NCBI GenBank assembly: GCA_029721435.1
Contig: CM056586.1
Location: 71,401,107 to 71,465,106, forward strand
Length of the DNA: 64,000 nucleotides
Direction of reading: 5' to 3'
DNA from: Gymnothorax reevesii
Taxonomy: Eukaryota > Chordata > Actinopteri > Anguilliformes > Muraenidae
Shown: in pieces, positions 1-13,800 of the stretch
Layout of the letters: the number at the start of each line of letters is the position of its first letter
Position numbering within the stretch: the first letter of the stretch is position 1
Notes under the pieces: model-generated
Told to the model about the DNA's origin: nothing
What the model saw: the letters and a program-made list of their open reading frames with translations, nothing else
The model's database searches: none
Program-made: the position numbers and the translations under genes

Positions 1-1864
1 TATTAACCAACAGGAGGTTTGTGGAATTGTGTAACCGGTACAGTTACAGCATTTGTAAGCACAAGAACATATCGATTAAATTGACAGGCATTGGTTCATC
101 CTAAAGCAAGTTCTGTTTCATAGATATACTGACACTTAACACACAAAAATAGAATGAAGATACATTTTCATGAAAATATGCCACATGTACCATTTATCAA
201 CAGGCACCTTCAGTTTTGCACCCTCATTTTCACTCTGGGCATGAAACCTGAGACTCGAATCACTGCAATAGGTTCCAACATGTGCAAAAATGTTGAGACT
301 ACGCTGCTACAGCAGTGCTGATGCTCAATAGGAGACCAGCGATTCTGTGAGGAGTCAACAGTGATCGTAATAAACAGGGAGGCATGAATGAGTCCCGCTA
401 AGCCGCGGATCAAGGGAAACACTGGCAGCTGCACTGTGGCCCCCGGGTACAGAGGGCCGGTGACACACCCCAGACTAAAACAGGCACAGGATTACAGGGC
501 TTTACTCAGTCCACGCTCCAAATTTGGGAGGGTTACAGGTTTCAGTGAAGGCAGTTATCCTGTGATCCAACGTCATGCAGAGCTGAGTGTTCGTGCCCAT
601 CGAGGCAGCCAGCAAGATCTTCGGTTTGTGAACAAGTCATCAGGCCTATTTTATATTATATATTTATATTTTATAGGAGATCCCAAGGTTTGCCGGGATC
701 CCAAAAATGTCCTGCTAAATGACAAGAAAATGAGTGTAAAACTTTGTACGTGATCTAGATATTTTCCATTTGATGTAATGCAGAAGCCATTAAAACTTGG
801 CATCCTGGGTTTGAATATTTCTCTCAATGTAAGAGTGACGAAGCATTAATGAATCGCTGACACCAACAGATAACATGAAAAAATGCATTTTCTGACTTTG
901 AACCTGCTTAAGAGAAAATTTAAGTGAAAAATTACGGTTTAAGGGGGTATAATCATGTCTAAAAATGTCATTAAAGGAAAAGTTCACTCAAAAATGAAAA
1001 TTCACTCATCTACTCACCCTAAAACTAATCGAAGAGTCCGTGAATTTCTTTCTTCTGCAAAACATTTTTGGAGTACATTTTTGGAGTAACTAAGAGAAAC
1101 AGCATTGAAGACAAATCCAAATCAACTGAAGTCAATCGAGACCACTTTTTCAAGCGTAAAAAACACCACAAAATGCCTCCATACTGCTCGTGCGGCATAA
1201 TCCAAGTGTCTGTAAGCCCCAACTTTCAATTTTGACTCATAAAGACATCTTTTTACTATGTTTTTAGACTAAATGTCCAATGTAGCCACTTAGCCAAGAG
1301 CCCCGTTTATTTTCGCGGAAGAAGTTGACCTTGCTAAGTTGGCCAACCATAAAAATGCGCTGTTCAGTCAGTGAATACAAACATTCAAAACTGCAGTGTA
1401 TTTCTCCAATTGAAGATGTTTAGGGCAGTTGCAGCATTATTTGCCCTCATTGGCCACTGTAGCCATCTAGGTCTTGAATTTTACATTTCTTTCATGAAAA
1501 TGAACAAGGCAACTAGCAACGTGACTACATTGGACAGTAAGGCTAATAGTATTGTGAAAAAACATCTTTACGAGTCAAATTTGAATGTCGGGCCTTGAGG
1601 ACCCTTGGATTACGCTGCCCGAGCAGTATGGAGGCATTTTGTGGTTTTTAAATGTCGTGTTTTACACTTGAAAAAGAGGTCTCCAACGATTTCAACTGAT
1701 TTGGATGTGTTTTCAATGGCATTTTTCTTGGCAACTCCAAAAGCGTTTTGAGGAAAAAAGAAATTCATGGACCCTTTCATTAGCCTTGGGGTGAGTAGAC
1801 GAGTGAATGTTCATTTTTGGGTGAACTTTCCGTTTAAGCGGTTGACTCTTGTGCAATCACTCAC
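1..1864. other. ITGAV intron 17 (partial)
   Basis: No exon recognised. Most of the second half is the fold-back element at 971-1837, which stops just before the exon 17 donor. Short ORFs at 210-434 and 388-753 match nothing I recognise. Confidence 0.7.
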
Positions 1865-4800
1865 AATTAAGAATGCAGACAACTCTTCGCAGGATGGATC
1901 TTTTCCATTGGAGACAGTCATATTCTTGGAATACTGGGAGCTCCTGCTGTGGAGGAAGAGCACGCGCTTTATCGCCCCCTTGTGTTTGAGCTTGTCGAGG
2001 ACGAGCCCCACCTGAAAGCCTGAGGGCAGAAAAACAGCAGGACGTGTCAGAGGCTTTGATGGCACCAAGATCTCGGTCTCCGCATTGATATTATTTTCAT
2101 TTTTCTGTCGAAGTATGCAGGTGAATTGACTGAGTGCAGCGTAATGGCTGAGGAGTGAGCTAAAAACAGAATCATAACTAGAGCTGGACGCGCGAGAGCC
2201 CATACCTCCGCCAGCACAGCTGGATTTGATCTTTGGCCAATATCTCAGCTGTACTTTGGCCTAAATACGCCAATATTTAATCACTTGTTCCTCTTGCGCT
2301 ACTTAAACATCCTGCAAAGTTTGGTTAAAAACCGTGCAACCATTTCTGAGATATCCTGCTAACAGGCAGACAAACAAATAAACAAGTGTAGAAGCAAGCA
2401 GAGCTCACATACCCCCGCTTTATGTTTGAACGAATCCGGACGCACAGACACATGGACAGACAAACGGACGCGCAGAGCGCTATATACCCCCGACTACGTT
2501 GTAGCGGGGGTATAATAATAAACAAACGGAAGCAAAAACATAACCTCCTTGGCGGAGGTAATAAAGACTCCACCACCAGCTGCACCAGAAACTGAAACAG
2601 ACACAAAGGCTTTGACATACATGGACATACGATCTTACAGATTTGCATGAGGATGTACACATGCACTCACACACGGATATTGGGTTCCATTTTTGTGCTT
2701 TCGCAAATGAAAACACACAAGCTGGTAACATTAGGCTATTTACAATTTTCTGTGTCGCAAACGGCATATTTATCGCCTTATCCTAGTCATTTCCGTGTTC
2801 AGCAATAAAGGCGTTTGCGACACGGTGGGTCGAAGTGTGCATTAGGGTGAGAGTCAATGAGTAAGGCCTGGCGCAGTGCAATTTCAGTGTCAACAAGAGC
2901 AACGCAGAGCGTGGCAGATGCCCCCGCCTGTATGTTGATCAAGGGCATACTGAGATGGCTGCTGTGGCGGCCATATTAGATATCACACAATGCTGGTTTT
3001 CGAAAGGAACCTTCCTCCAGCCACTCCCAATACGCCTTTAAGAAATGGCATCAATCCGATGAGGGATTCTATAGCTATCCCACGGAAACGAAAAGTTAAC
3101 GGACGACGGACGGACATGGTGTCGACATAATGCCCCCTTTGGAGGGCAGGGGCATAAAAACCTCGCTAGCATTTGGTCTCAGTCAGACCACCTTCCAACG
3201 CAAATGCAGTGGCCTAGTGGTAGATTCATGGGAACAAGTCCAGCCAGCGGAGCGGTTGACTTACATGTAGTTCATAATGCTTTCTTTCCCATCTTTAGTT
3301 TCACATTCGTTACATAGGCTGCCATATAAATAAAGCCCACGAAATGGTCGTGGGTTCGAACAGGAAGGGAAAGGTGAATGAGAACCTTTTGAAAGTGAGT
3401 ATTTTCTTTATATGTGAGAAATACAAACAATAAATCTTGCCCTTGTTTTAATACCACAAGTGCTGTAAAAGGCCCAAATTCATGCAAAATGGATTGACGC
3501 TAGTTTTCACTTATTTTTACCTTACGTCATTGAACCATTTACTGAATTGGAGGATGATTCTCAGAGGACCACAGGGGGCAGTAGTAACACAAGCGTGTGC
3601 TGGTTCTGCATCTGATGAAATCGCCAGATTACTGTAGCCTCAACAAACTGGTTTTAAGAGGAATGACAGCAGCTTAATGGAGCCAAATCCCCACCACACC
3701 CTCAGGTTATTCATTAGTCTTAGACCAACCCGTCTGACAACAGCGCCACAGTAGCCCGAACGCCTCCTGTCACAAAATTACCAGAATCAAATTCAGCACC
3801 CCATTTACAATATGTGATACCGAGCGATGCATTTTCCGATTGAGAGTTATACGGTATATTCCATATTTACAATAATTTTTCTTCTTAAATCAATAAGCTA
3901 TGCGACAGAGAAAAGTGATCTGCACTAGGTCAACCATCAACTCCGTCTGTTCCTGAATTCTGGGGGCTCGGACAGCAGCCATCAACGAGCAGTAAGAAAT
4001 AAACAGAGGTTCAAAGGGCTGTTCCAACAAACTCTGAGAGAATATAATGAATGAGATACCCAGTCTGGGGTCTTTTATGTGCGGAACCCATGTCTGGCAG
4101 CCATTATACACTCAACACGGAGCCATATGAGGCGGAAGAGCCGTTTTTACAGGGCCTGCACCAGACTGCAGCCAGCGGACTAATGCAGACAGCATGAACT
4201 CACACGTCCACATTTATCAAGGCTGCTTCAAAATAATTACATTTCTTAGTGTGAAACATGTCAGACTGAGTCCCAAAGCAAACAGTTTTAGTTTTAAAGG
4301 AATAAGCTTACTGAGGGTCTCAAGAAGGTTTTTTAACATGTATTAATACAACCACTTCTGAAAAAGTACTTCAGCAGCTTTTAAAACAGAAATCTTACAA
4401 CAAGAGTTGTCAGAAAGACAACAAAGCTCGCCGGGGGAAGGTTAAAGGTTTTCTGCACGCGGACGGACACGGACGCAGACGCCGGGGGTACGACAATAGC
4501 TCTCCGGACATTCGTCCCGGCGAGCTAAAAATCAGACGTGCTCCTGGCTTTCGAACGGAGCAGTGTGCTGCACTACATTTCGCATTTCAATATACTCAAC
4601 CAATCATTAAAACATCTCAGAATGAAAGTAACAGAAGATATTGCTTTGAAAAACATCAAATATCCTACTTATGCTTCATTTATGCAATGAAATACCACAA
4701 TTTATGTGGCATTAACAGTAACAATAAGCGGTCATATCCTTTATGTTTGAGACTTCTTATCAGTCATAATATAATCATGGACCACAAGCACAAAAATGAA

Positions 4801-7800
4801 AACCATGCAAACTCACGCAGTGAGGCAGGACTACCCTTTCCGTTGGCTTGAAGACAGTATTTCACTGTAAAGCTGAAAAGAGGAGAGACAGAGAAGATAT
4901 CATTCATATTGAGGTTAAATTACAAAACCCAAAACCAGTGAAGTTGGCACGTTGTGTAAATCGTAAATAAAAACAGAATACAATGATTTGCAAATCCTTT
5001 TCAACCCATATTCAATTGAATACACTGCAAAGACAAGTTAAGTTACTTAATGTTCGAACAGGTAAACTTTGTAATTTTTTGCAAATATTAGCTCATTTGG
5101 AATTTGATGCCTGCAACATGTTTCAAAAAAGCTGGCACAAGTGGCAAAAAAGACAGAGAGTTGAGGAATGCTCATCAAACACTTATTTGGAACATCCCAC
5201 AGGTGAACGGGCTAATTGGGAACAGGTGGGTGCCATGATTGGGTATAAAAGCAGCTTCCCTGAAATGCTCAGCCATTCACGAACAAGGATGGGGCAAGGG
5301 TCACCACTTAGTGAACAAATGCGTGAGCTGATTGTCAAACAGTTTAAAAACAACATTCCTCAATGAGCTATTAGAAGGAATTTGGGGATTTCATCACCTA
5401 CGGTCCGTAATATCATCAAGAAGTTCAGAGAATCTGGAGAAATCACTGCACGTAAGCGAGAAGGCCAAAAACCAACATTGAATGCCCGTGACCTTCGATC
5501 CCTCAGGCGGTACTGCATCAAAAACCGACATCAGTGTGTAATGGACATCACCACATGGGTTCAGGGACACTTCAGAAAACCACAGTCAGTAACTACAGTT
5601 CGTCGCTACATCTGCAAGTGCAAGTTAAAACTCTACAATGAAAAGCGAAAGCCATTTATCAACAGCACCCAGAAACGCCGCCGGCTTCGCTGGGCCCAAG
5701 CTCATCTAAGATGGACTGATGCGAAGTGGAAAAGTGTTCTGTGGTCTGACGAGTCCACATTTCAAATTGTATTTGGAAACTGTGGACGTCGTGTCCTCCG
5801 GACCAAAGAGGAAAAGAACCATCCGGACTGTTATAGGCGCCAAGTTCAAAAGCCAGCATCTGTGATGGTATGGGGGTGTATTAGTGCCCAAGGCATGGGT
5901 AACTTACGCATATGTGAAGGCACCATTAATGCTGAAAGGTACATACAGGTTTTGGAGCAACATTTGTTCCCATCCAAGCAACGTCTTTTTCATGGACGCC
6001 CCTGCTTATTTCAGGGTCCTAGACTGGCCTGCCTGTAGTCCAGACCAGTCTCCCATTGAAAATGTGTGGCGCATTATGAAGCGTAAAATACGACAAAGAC
6101 GACCCCGGACTGTTGAACAACTTAAGCTGTACATCAAGCAAGAATGGGAAAGAGTTCCACCTGAAAAGCTTCAAAAATTGGTCTCCTCAGTTCCCAAACG
6201 TTTACCGAGTGTCGTTAAAAGGAAAGGCGATGTAACACAGTGGTAAAAAGGCCGCTGTGCCAACTTTTTTGCAATGCATTGCTGCCTTTAAATTCTAAGT
6301 AAATGATCATTTGCAAAAAAAAAAACAAAGTGTCTCAGTTTGAACATTAAACATCTTGTCTTTGCAGTGTATTCAATTAAATATAAGTTGAAAAGGATTA
6401 GCAAATCATTGTATTCTGTTTTTATCTATGATTTACATAATGTGCCAACTTCACTGGTTTTGGGTTTTGTAGCACACCTGTGGCCTTGTCCACATTTTCT
6501 GTCAGGTGAAAACTTTTAGTCTCATCACATTCCTAAAAAACAAAGCCAAGGGAAACAACACAGCGAACGTGGCCCCCGATCGAGCCCTTTTCAAGACAAA
6601 TGCAGAAGCGTCGTGACAAACTCGTCCAGCCTCGTACCACTGATTCTACAGCACAATTCATCAGTAAACAAATAAATTGAAAGCCAATAGTTTCATCAAC
6701 TGGAAATTGCCAAATTAATTTCTTGTGCAAAATAACATGAATGCTGACAATCTGAGCTGATTAGATCTCCCTGAACTGAATGTACTAAAATAGTTTCTAC
6801 CACAACACTATGCAAAAAATAATCAATTTAAACAATTTTGTTCATGATTTAGGATCAAAGCACATCATTAAATGTAAGCTGTGTAACACGCGGGCGGCCA
6901 ATCCTGCTGCTGGGATCTGCAGTGTCGGCTGGTTTTTGTCGTTACTCAGCACTTGCTTTACGGTGTAAAAGCAGTTGATTACATCATTAATACACATCAT
7001 CTGGTTTAATGGGTCTATACTGGGTGGCGAAAACAAAAATCGGAACACCCTGCAGCTTCCAGGATCACGGCAGGCCACCCCTGGTATAACACCAAGCAGC
7101 TCAACACAGCACTGGGATATGGGGATGATACAAGACTGTGAAGCTCAGTGTTGGATCTGAGGTTTTGGGCAGAAGTTGTTCCAGGACTACAAAATCAGTC
7201 TTCTGCAATGGCAATCTCAGTCACCAGATCTCAATCTGACAGAAATCCTGGGACAGAGGTACAGTTGGCTACTATATAAAAAATCTACATGCCAGGACAT
7301 TTTTATTGGCTGAAAATGGATATTTGCTTTTTGCAATATTGACAAGTTATTTTTACTATACAAGACAAATTGGCAATTCTCAGTGTTTATTTTCAACAAA
7401 AAAGAGCAACAGCATCATTAGAGTTGAATCATGACTTTGAGCTTTATTATAATTAATCACGAAACCCACACCCTATCGTGTACTTTGCATCATTTCAACA
7501 GGACCCAACACTGTCGCTCGACCATTTTCCATTTGAGACAAGACACCATGGATATCAGTCAGACTGCTGCTTATAGATACGAGGGAATGGCTGGTTAAGA
7601 TAACCTTCCGAGCTGATAAATTAATGAACTAGACCTCATTTACTGCGGGAGAAAGACTATCGCAGACTATTTTAAAGACCTGTGTAGCCCACCCTGTATC
7701 CTGTCATTCAGCTAGTTGTGACTATGCGCTTTAGCCTCAGAGGTCAGGCAGGGGGAAGAGGGCGGGACTTAAGAGGGAGGCGGAGTTGTTCATGTTCAAA

Positions 7801-10800
7801 TTTCTACTAAGTGCTGTGCCCCATGCCAGAAAGGCAAGAATAGCTTTAATTCACTTATTGCAAATACTAAAAGAGCTACATCCAACACACCACCACCAAC
7901 ACACCACCTGCTAAACAGTAATGCCTGTTAACTTATATGCCATAAATCAGTAGACGCCATAAGGTTCAACCTTGAGCAGAGAAAGCAGACATTACTGCCA
8001 ACATTAGATTGAGATGCATCGGAAAGTAGAACTCAAATGCGAATATATGGGTTTACACTGTCACATAAGGCTTAGTTAAAACCTAAAAATCTACAATATA
8101 TCTCCATATTAATACCATACCCACCACACAGATGTTTCACAATACTACAATGTGTGCGTGAGGGAACATTCCACACTTTGCGGACACATTGCCGCCACGT
8201 TACCGACAACTTATCCATGACATTGGAGTTAATACGCCACAAAGGGCAACCATAATAACTGGAACAATATGAACGAAATAATTCTGCCTGGACATCGGCG
8301 CTACGGAATGAAAAGTTTGACATGATAGAGTTTGTTCTCCAAAATAAATCATTTCATGCCGCATCAACAGCAGACTTGTCACAATATCTAACAATATGAT
8401 GACCTAAGTGTACAGATTCGATCTTGACCTCAAGTTGTTGTCCATTCAAATTGAGGGGTTTGATGTGTTTAAAGATGTTACAGTAATCAAAAAAAGAAAA
8501 AAGAATAAAGTTCATCTTCCCTTTCCCAATGTTTATAAAGCTTCGCTCATTCGTTTCCAGCGCACATTTACCAAATACCTCTGCCAGAGGAAACAAAACT
8601 GATGGTCTGGCATTTATTTGAGAGGATACCATTGTGTCCAAACGCGGGGGCTCTCTCGCACGCTCGCTCTCGATGGCGCTGGGTGCCATGAATGCGGGAG
8701 CACCACCCGGGGGGTTTAATGCTCTGAATGAGCAGAAGCTCAAGGATACAACTAACACACTCTGGGCTCGTTTCAGTGCGAAACTGAAGGTGAAGCCAGA
8801 ACGGAGCCCAATCATTTATCCACTAATGACAAAAAGTGCTGGTGATATGCAGTGGAGTGTTTTATATAAAATTGAGGAGTAAATGCATTTTTATTAATTT
8901 TAAATCTCATAGTTTCAAATATATTTTCATTATATACAGCAAGAGAGACAATCTATCATTTTCCACATTGCATAAGACTTTCACCTTTATACGTCACGCT
9001 GGGAGGGCTGGTGACTGTATTTAATGAGACTCTGACGGAAGAGAGGTACATCCTAGGCTTTGCTCATAGTAAAGCCAAAAAATAATAGAGACAATCTTGC
9101 ATTGGGATCACAGCTACTCTGTCTACCCCATCACTTCCTGTGCCCTTGCTCAGACCACACCCACCTTCCATTCTGGCCTTCCTCGTGATCTCAACTACAC
9201 ACCTGTGGTGTTTTTTGACGGCATCAAGCACGGTTGTGATGCTACTGTAGTGACAAAATCTGTCCACAGACAGACAGACAAATAAACACCCAGAAAAGCA
9301 CTAAAAACTGCTTCTGTAATTATTCCAGCTACAACTGATGTCTCCAGGACCACATTCTGCCTCAATGAGACGCATACCGACTCTCACAAGGTGAGAACAC
9401 CATCGTCCCACTAGGTCACGGCTGGCTAAGACCACGGCATTAAATTTCTATTTAGTGTAATGAAATGGGCCGTCCACCTCCGTAGAAAACAAAAACCAGA
9501 CGAAGGTCAGAATCATGTTTGTTTGGTAACATTTAAGAGTTTAGGGAGAGCTCAAAAAAATTAGAACATAAATACAATTTGATAATGAAAGATTTGGATG
9601 ATTAGAAACATATGGGAGTATGGCTACCTTTTGTTTTCTTTAAAAGACAATGACTTATGTTTATCAAATGTATGAGCTCAATTTTATTCTTGTTCAAATT
9701 TTCCATAATTAGACATTGCTTGGTTGGCTGACTGAGAAATGTAAATGATAAATTATGTTCCAATAAAGCGTTCTAGAAAAAAAAAATCATATCTCCTTCA
9801 CTCACTCTCAAGTTCTCCATTTTGACAAAGACTTAACGGACACGCGATACTCAACATACCGCGAAGTCATTCCTCACAGCCAACAAAAGCTGTCAAACCA
9901 ATGCAATAATCATGATGTAGAAAACAAAAATCATCTCGATCATCATTTCCCCAGCTCACTCACCAGGAGACCGCAGTGGTGGTTCCTGGCAGTGTGCAAG
10001 TCTTCTCCTCCGGGTTGAGGATTTGGGGGGTGATATCCAGAGTCGCATTCACGCCAATAACCGGACGAGCCCTGGGGTCAGACCAAAACACAGAGGGTCA
10101 ATATTTGTCTCCTTTCCAGATAAAGAGAGTGTGATCAGTACAGCCTCCACTGGGAGAGAGTTGGGACTCTTGGGAAATTCACACAATCAACTTTGACTAG
10201 CAGTCCATCGCAGACAGTATGAGCTCAAGGATTTAATGTTTTGTTGGTTAACTTCATGTATCTGTAAATATGTACCTATTCCTGCCAGTCAGGCCTGCAA
10301 CTCATTCCAACAAACTCAGGTCAGGGAAAACTCAGGACGAGTAATAAGGTAGAAAAATTTTAATAGTGACATGATTTGAAACATCAGGTGATTTTAATCA
10401 TGATTTTGAACAAAAGCAGAGTCCAGGAAGGGCCGAGTCCTTTAGGAACAAAGATGTGCCGAGCACTGTCAATTTGTCAAGAAATGTGTGGAAAAATATA
10501 ATTATTGAAAGGTTTAGGTGGGTTTGAGGCTGGAAAAAATGAACATCGAAAAAAAGCATCCATTCAAAATGTACTTTTGGCGACATCTGGAGAACACAGC
10601 GCTCAACACTCTTCCTGATTTCGTATTTTGAAAGCCTGGGCCAGAATCACCCAAAATACACAATCTGAGGTCTGCAGATTCAGACTCCGTTCACCGTTAA
10701 GGCAACACTAATCACTGAATGCTGTGCATGAAATGCAGGAGCGACTGAAGAAACACACACCTGTAAAGAATGGCCTTATCAGCTCCGAAGGCACCGACAA

Positions 10801-13800
10801 TCAGATCTGTAAAACACAGATGAAAAGAGCTGCTGACGCTTCTTCAGCGCAGTCACATGTCCAGGCACAGACACAGACCAGCGCCCGGGTGGCCAAAGCT
10901 CCGTTACTTTAACGGCTGGTTAGCGCTAAACACCTGACATTATCACCACTCTCGACAGAAGATTCTCGGGAACGCTCTTCACTACTTAAACTAATCATGG
11001 GGAAACCTACAAAATGCATCAAAAACAGAAACATCTGTGCTTTCATTCAGAGATATAGGTACAGTGGCTTCAACTTAATCACCGGCTAAAGTTAACAAAG
11101 CTTTGCACAACCGGGCCCAGGGCAACAAGCATCACAGCACTGACTGCTTTTTCACTACGACACGACCCAATCCCACCAATACAAAATTCTAACGCAATTT
11201 TATTCTCATTCAAGGACTATTACAAGCAGATAGATGGAGTGACACGAATGTCTCAGTTCCTAAAAAGCAATTAACATATGAATGCAATTTCCCATAATAT
11301 TCTCAAAACCCACTGTATCAATAGCTGTCATTCAAAGCTGGAAAATCCAGGTTCAAGAAGCACTTCCCTTATGGCTGAGAGGGGTCCAGTTTGCTGTACC
11401 TGGGTACTCGTTCAGGTCGATGTCCGTGGCACCATGCATCGAGTACCCAAAACTAGGGGGCATGTAGGTTGACGTCCACTGCCCCTCCAGCACCTGGGAT
11501 GCCACAGTGTCAAGGCCGCCAGACCTCCCGTTATAGATGTACACCAGTCCGTTGTGTTCCGGACCACCATACGGGGCAGCGATGGCAATGTCTACACAAC
11601 ACAAGGGCAGGGGGATGAGTGTCCTTCTGCGGTCGCAGACCCAGCACAAAAACACAGGTCACATGACCCAGTGCGTAGAGAATGATGCAACTCAGTTGAA
11701 TTAATCAGTGAGGAATATCATTTTAAAGGGCTAAAAATAGAAATCTCCCAAACAAAAAGTTCTGAAATATTTACAAACTGTTCAAAATATATTTTAATAA
11801 GTCAATGTTCCGGTCAAAAGACCTCAGCCTAGGGATCGATGCAGTCACGCAACATTGATTAGTGTGCAAAGCGCATAATTGATTCAGTCAACAATGTTAA
11901 CGAGGATATCAACTGCTCATTTCTGCAAATTTAACAAGATTAAAGGAAGTCCTCAGAACAATGGCGTATAATTAATGAGTGCTTGTGCAGGGTGGATGTA
12001 CACGCCTTCTTTACCCTTTTTGCAAAATTGGTCGCAGTTAATGCCCACACACTGACATGTAGAATACGCTTGTCATGTTTCAAGACGATATGAGTCATAA
12101 CGGAGGAGTTCCACTACAAAGGGTAGCGTCCAAAACAGAAAAAGAATGACAAGAGATTGAGTGAGATTTTGGTCCCCCGTCAAAAGGACAAAAACACTGG
12201 TAGCAAGCGTACACGCAATCCAGAACATGAAAACGCAAGCGCAAGTTTTTGCCCGATGTGAGGCTGCAGAGCGGGTACGAGTCCCCCATACCGTTAAACC
12301 CATCCTGATCCAGGTCCCCTAAGGGGGTGATGGCGCTGCCGAAGCGCGAGTAGACCTCAGTGCCTGTTAGCTTGGTCGGTTCCTGGAAGGAGAATCCCCC
12401 ACTGCCCAGATACACGAACACCTGGCCCACCTCCCGAAGCTTCCCATCGGACCCACGGTCCATGAAGAGTGGCGCGCCCACAAACAGGTCAACCATCCTG
12501 GGGAGAGCAGGCGGGACAGCTTATGGAGTGGCAAGATTTAGACTTATTACATACCATACCAGCAAACCGAAAATATTAAAATGTTCTACGTCAAAACAGG
12601 AACTAACTAACTAGCACTCACTCACTCAGTCACTGCACAGTACAAAATGAGTGGTTGAAAATACTCAATGCTCAGCTAATGGAATCAATAATGCAACAAC
12701 CCTATAATTACAGTGTACCGGATGAAGATGAGATCTTTGCCACAAATAAAAACTAGCCAGTGTTCTTTTGATGGTCCGTTTGAGTGTGTGAGTTTTGCAG
12801 CAGGCAGTACACTGCAAATAATTACTCACCCGTTATTATTAACGTCTGTTGCAGCCACAGAATGCCCAAAGTACGCCGCCATCTATTAGAAAGAGGGCAG
12901 AAAGGGTCATGTTATCCTGATAGTATTACCACCATGAGGAGCAACAAAGTCATTACAAGTGTCTGCCACTAACATGGCAATATCCCCCGCCGCCTCATTT
13001 ATGTGTCCATACGGACGGAGCCCAATACTATATCCCCCGCTTAGCGCTAATCGCGCGGCGGGAATAATGATCTAAATATGTATCACTGTTCAGTAATTAA
13101 CTTTGACATGACCACCGTATGCATTTGTAATGGCTGACTGCCACTCAATCACAGAGACATTTCATAAAAACAACAAACTCAGAAAGTAATTTAATATGCT
13201 TTATGATGACTTTTGCGGATCTTTTTCATTGTTATTTCTGCAATTAGAACATGCAATGTTGAATTTTCCAATTGAGAAGTTGATGAAGTATTGATAGGGC
13301 AATGTTAATTTTGACAAGCTGTCACCTCCATCACCTCCAGGAAACAACAGAATTTTGGGGGTCGTCACAGGTATCCAACATGAAAAGAATCCAGTCAACA
13401 GTTCTTAAGATATACAAATTTATGATTTGTGACCTTGAAATGAAGGTCAAGGTCACCAAAACAGCATGGTACCATTCCCACACTGGGATGAACCTAGGTA
13501 CCAAATACGAGAAGAATCTATTCAAGGATTCTTAAGATATTCAAGTTTGTGTGTTGGTATGAACGGACCAAGACACTCAAATTTAAGCTTATGACCTTGA
13601 AATGAAGGTCAAGTTCACCCAAAACTGCATGGTACCTTTCACCCACTGAGATAAACCTAGATATCAAATATGAAAAGAATCTAGTCAACGGTTCTTAAAA
13701 TAGCCACATTTATATGTTCGTGCACACGTACGTATGTACGGACAGGACGGAGTCCAATACTATATCCCCCGCTTCACGCTAATTGCGCAGCTGGGGATAA

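Larger units (their letters stand above)
2020..4816. other. ITGAV intron 16
   Basis: 2.8 kb without exons. It contains three hairpin-tailed repeats (ends near 2514, 3155 and 4526), a stretch with tRNA-like A and B boxes (about 3205-3360), and otherwise nothing I can identify. Confidence 0.7.
10072..12829. other. ITGAV introns 11-14 (between exons 11 and 15)
   Basis: Introns of 332 to 700 bases (12,498-12,829; 11,592-12,291; 10,807-11,399; 10,072-10,760). I see no repeats or other genes in them. Open frames here are run-ons from the exons. Confidence 0.7.

Noticed and set aside
3205..3362. Functional tRNA gene
   Set aside because: The A-box-like and B-box-like words are about 140 bases apart and no cloverleaf can be formed between them.
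8634..8882. Plus-strand ORF starting [20 protein letters not shown]
   Set aside because: No recognised similarity. It sits opposite the LINE fragment region and has no splice or promoter context to support it.
12073..12303. ORF downstream of ITGAV exon 12
   Set aside because: Run-on into intron 12 after the donor at 12,292. It has no integrin similarity.
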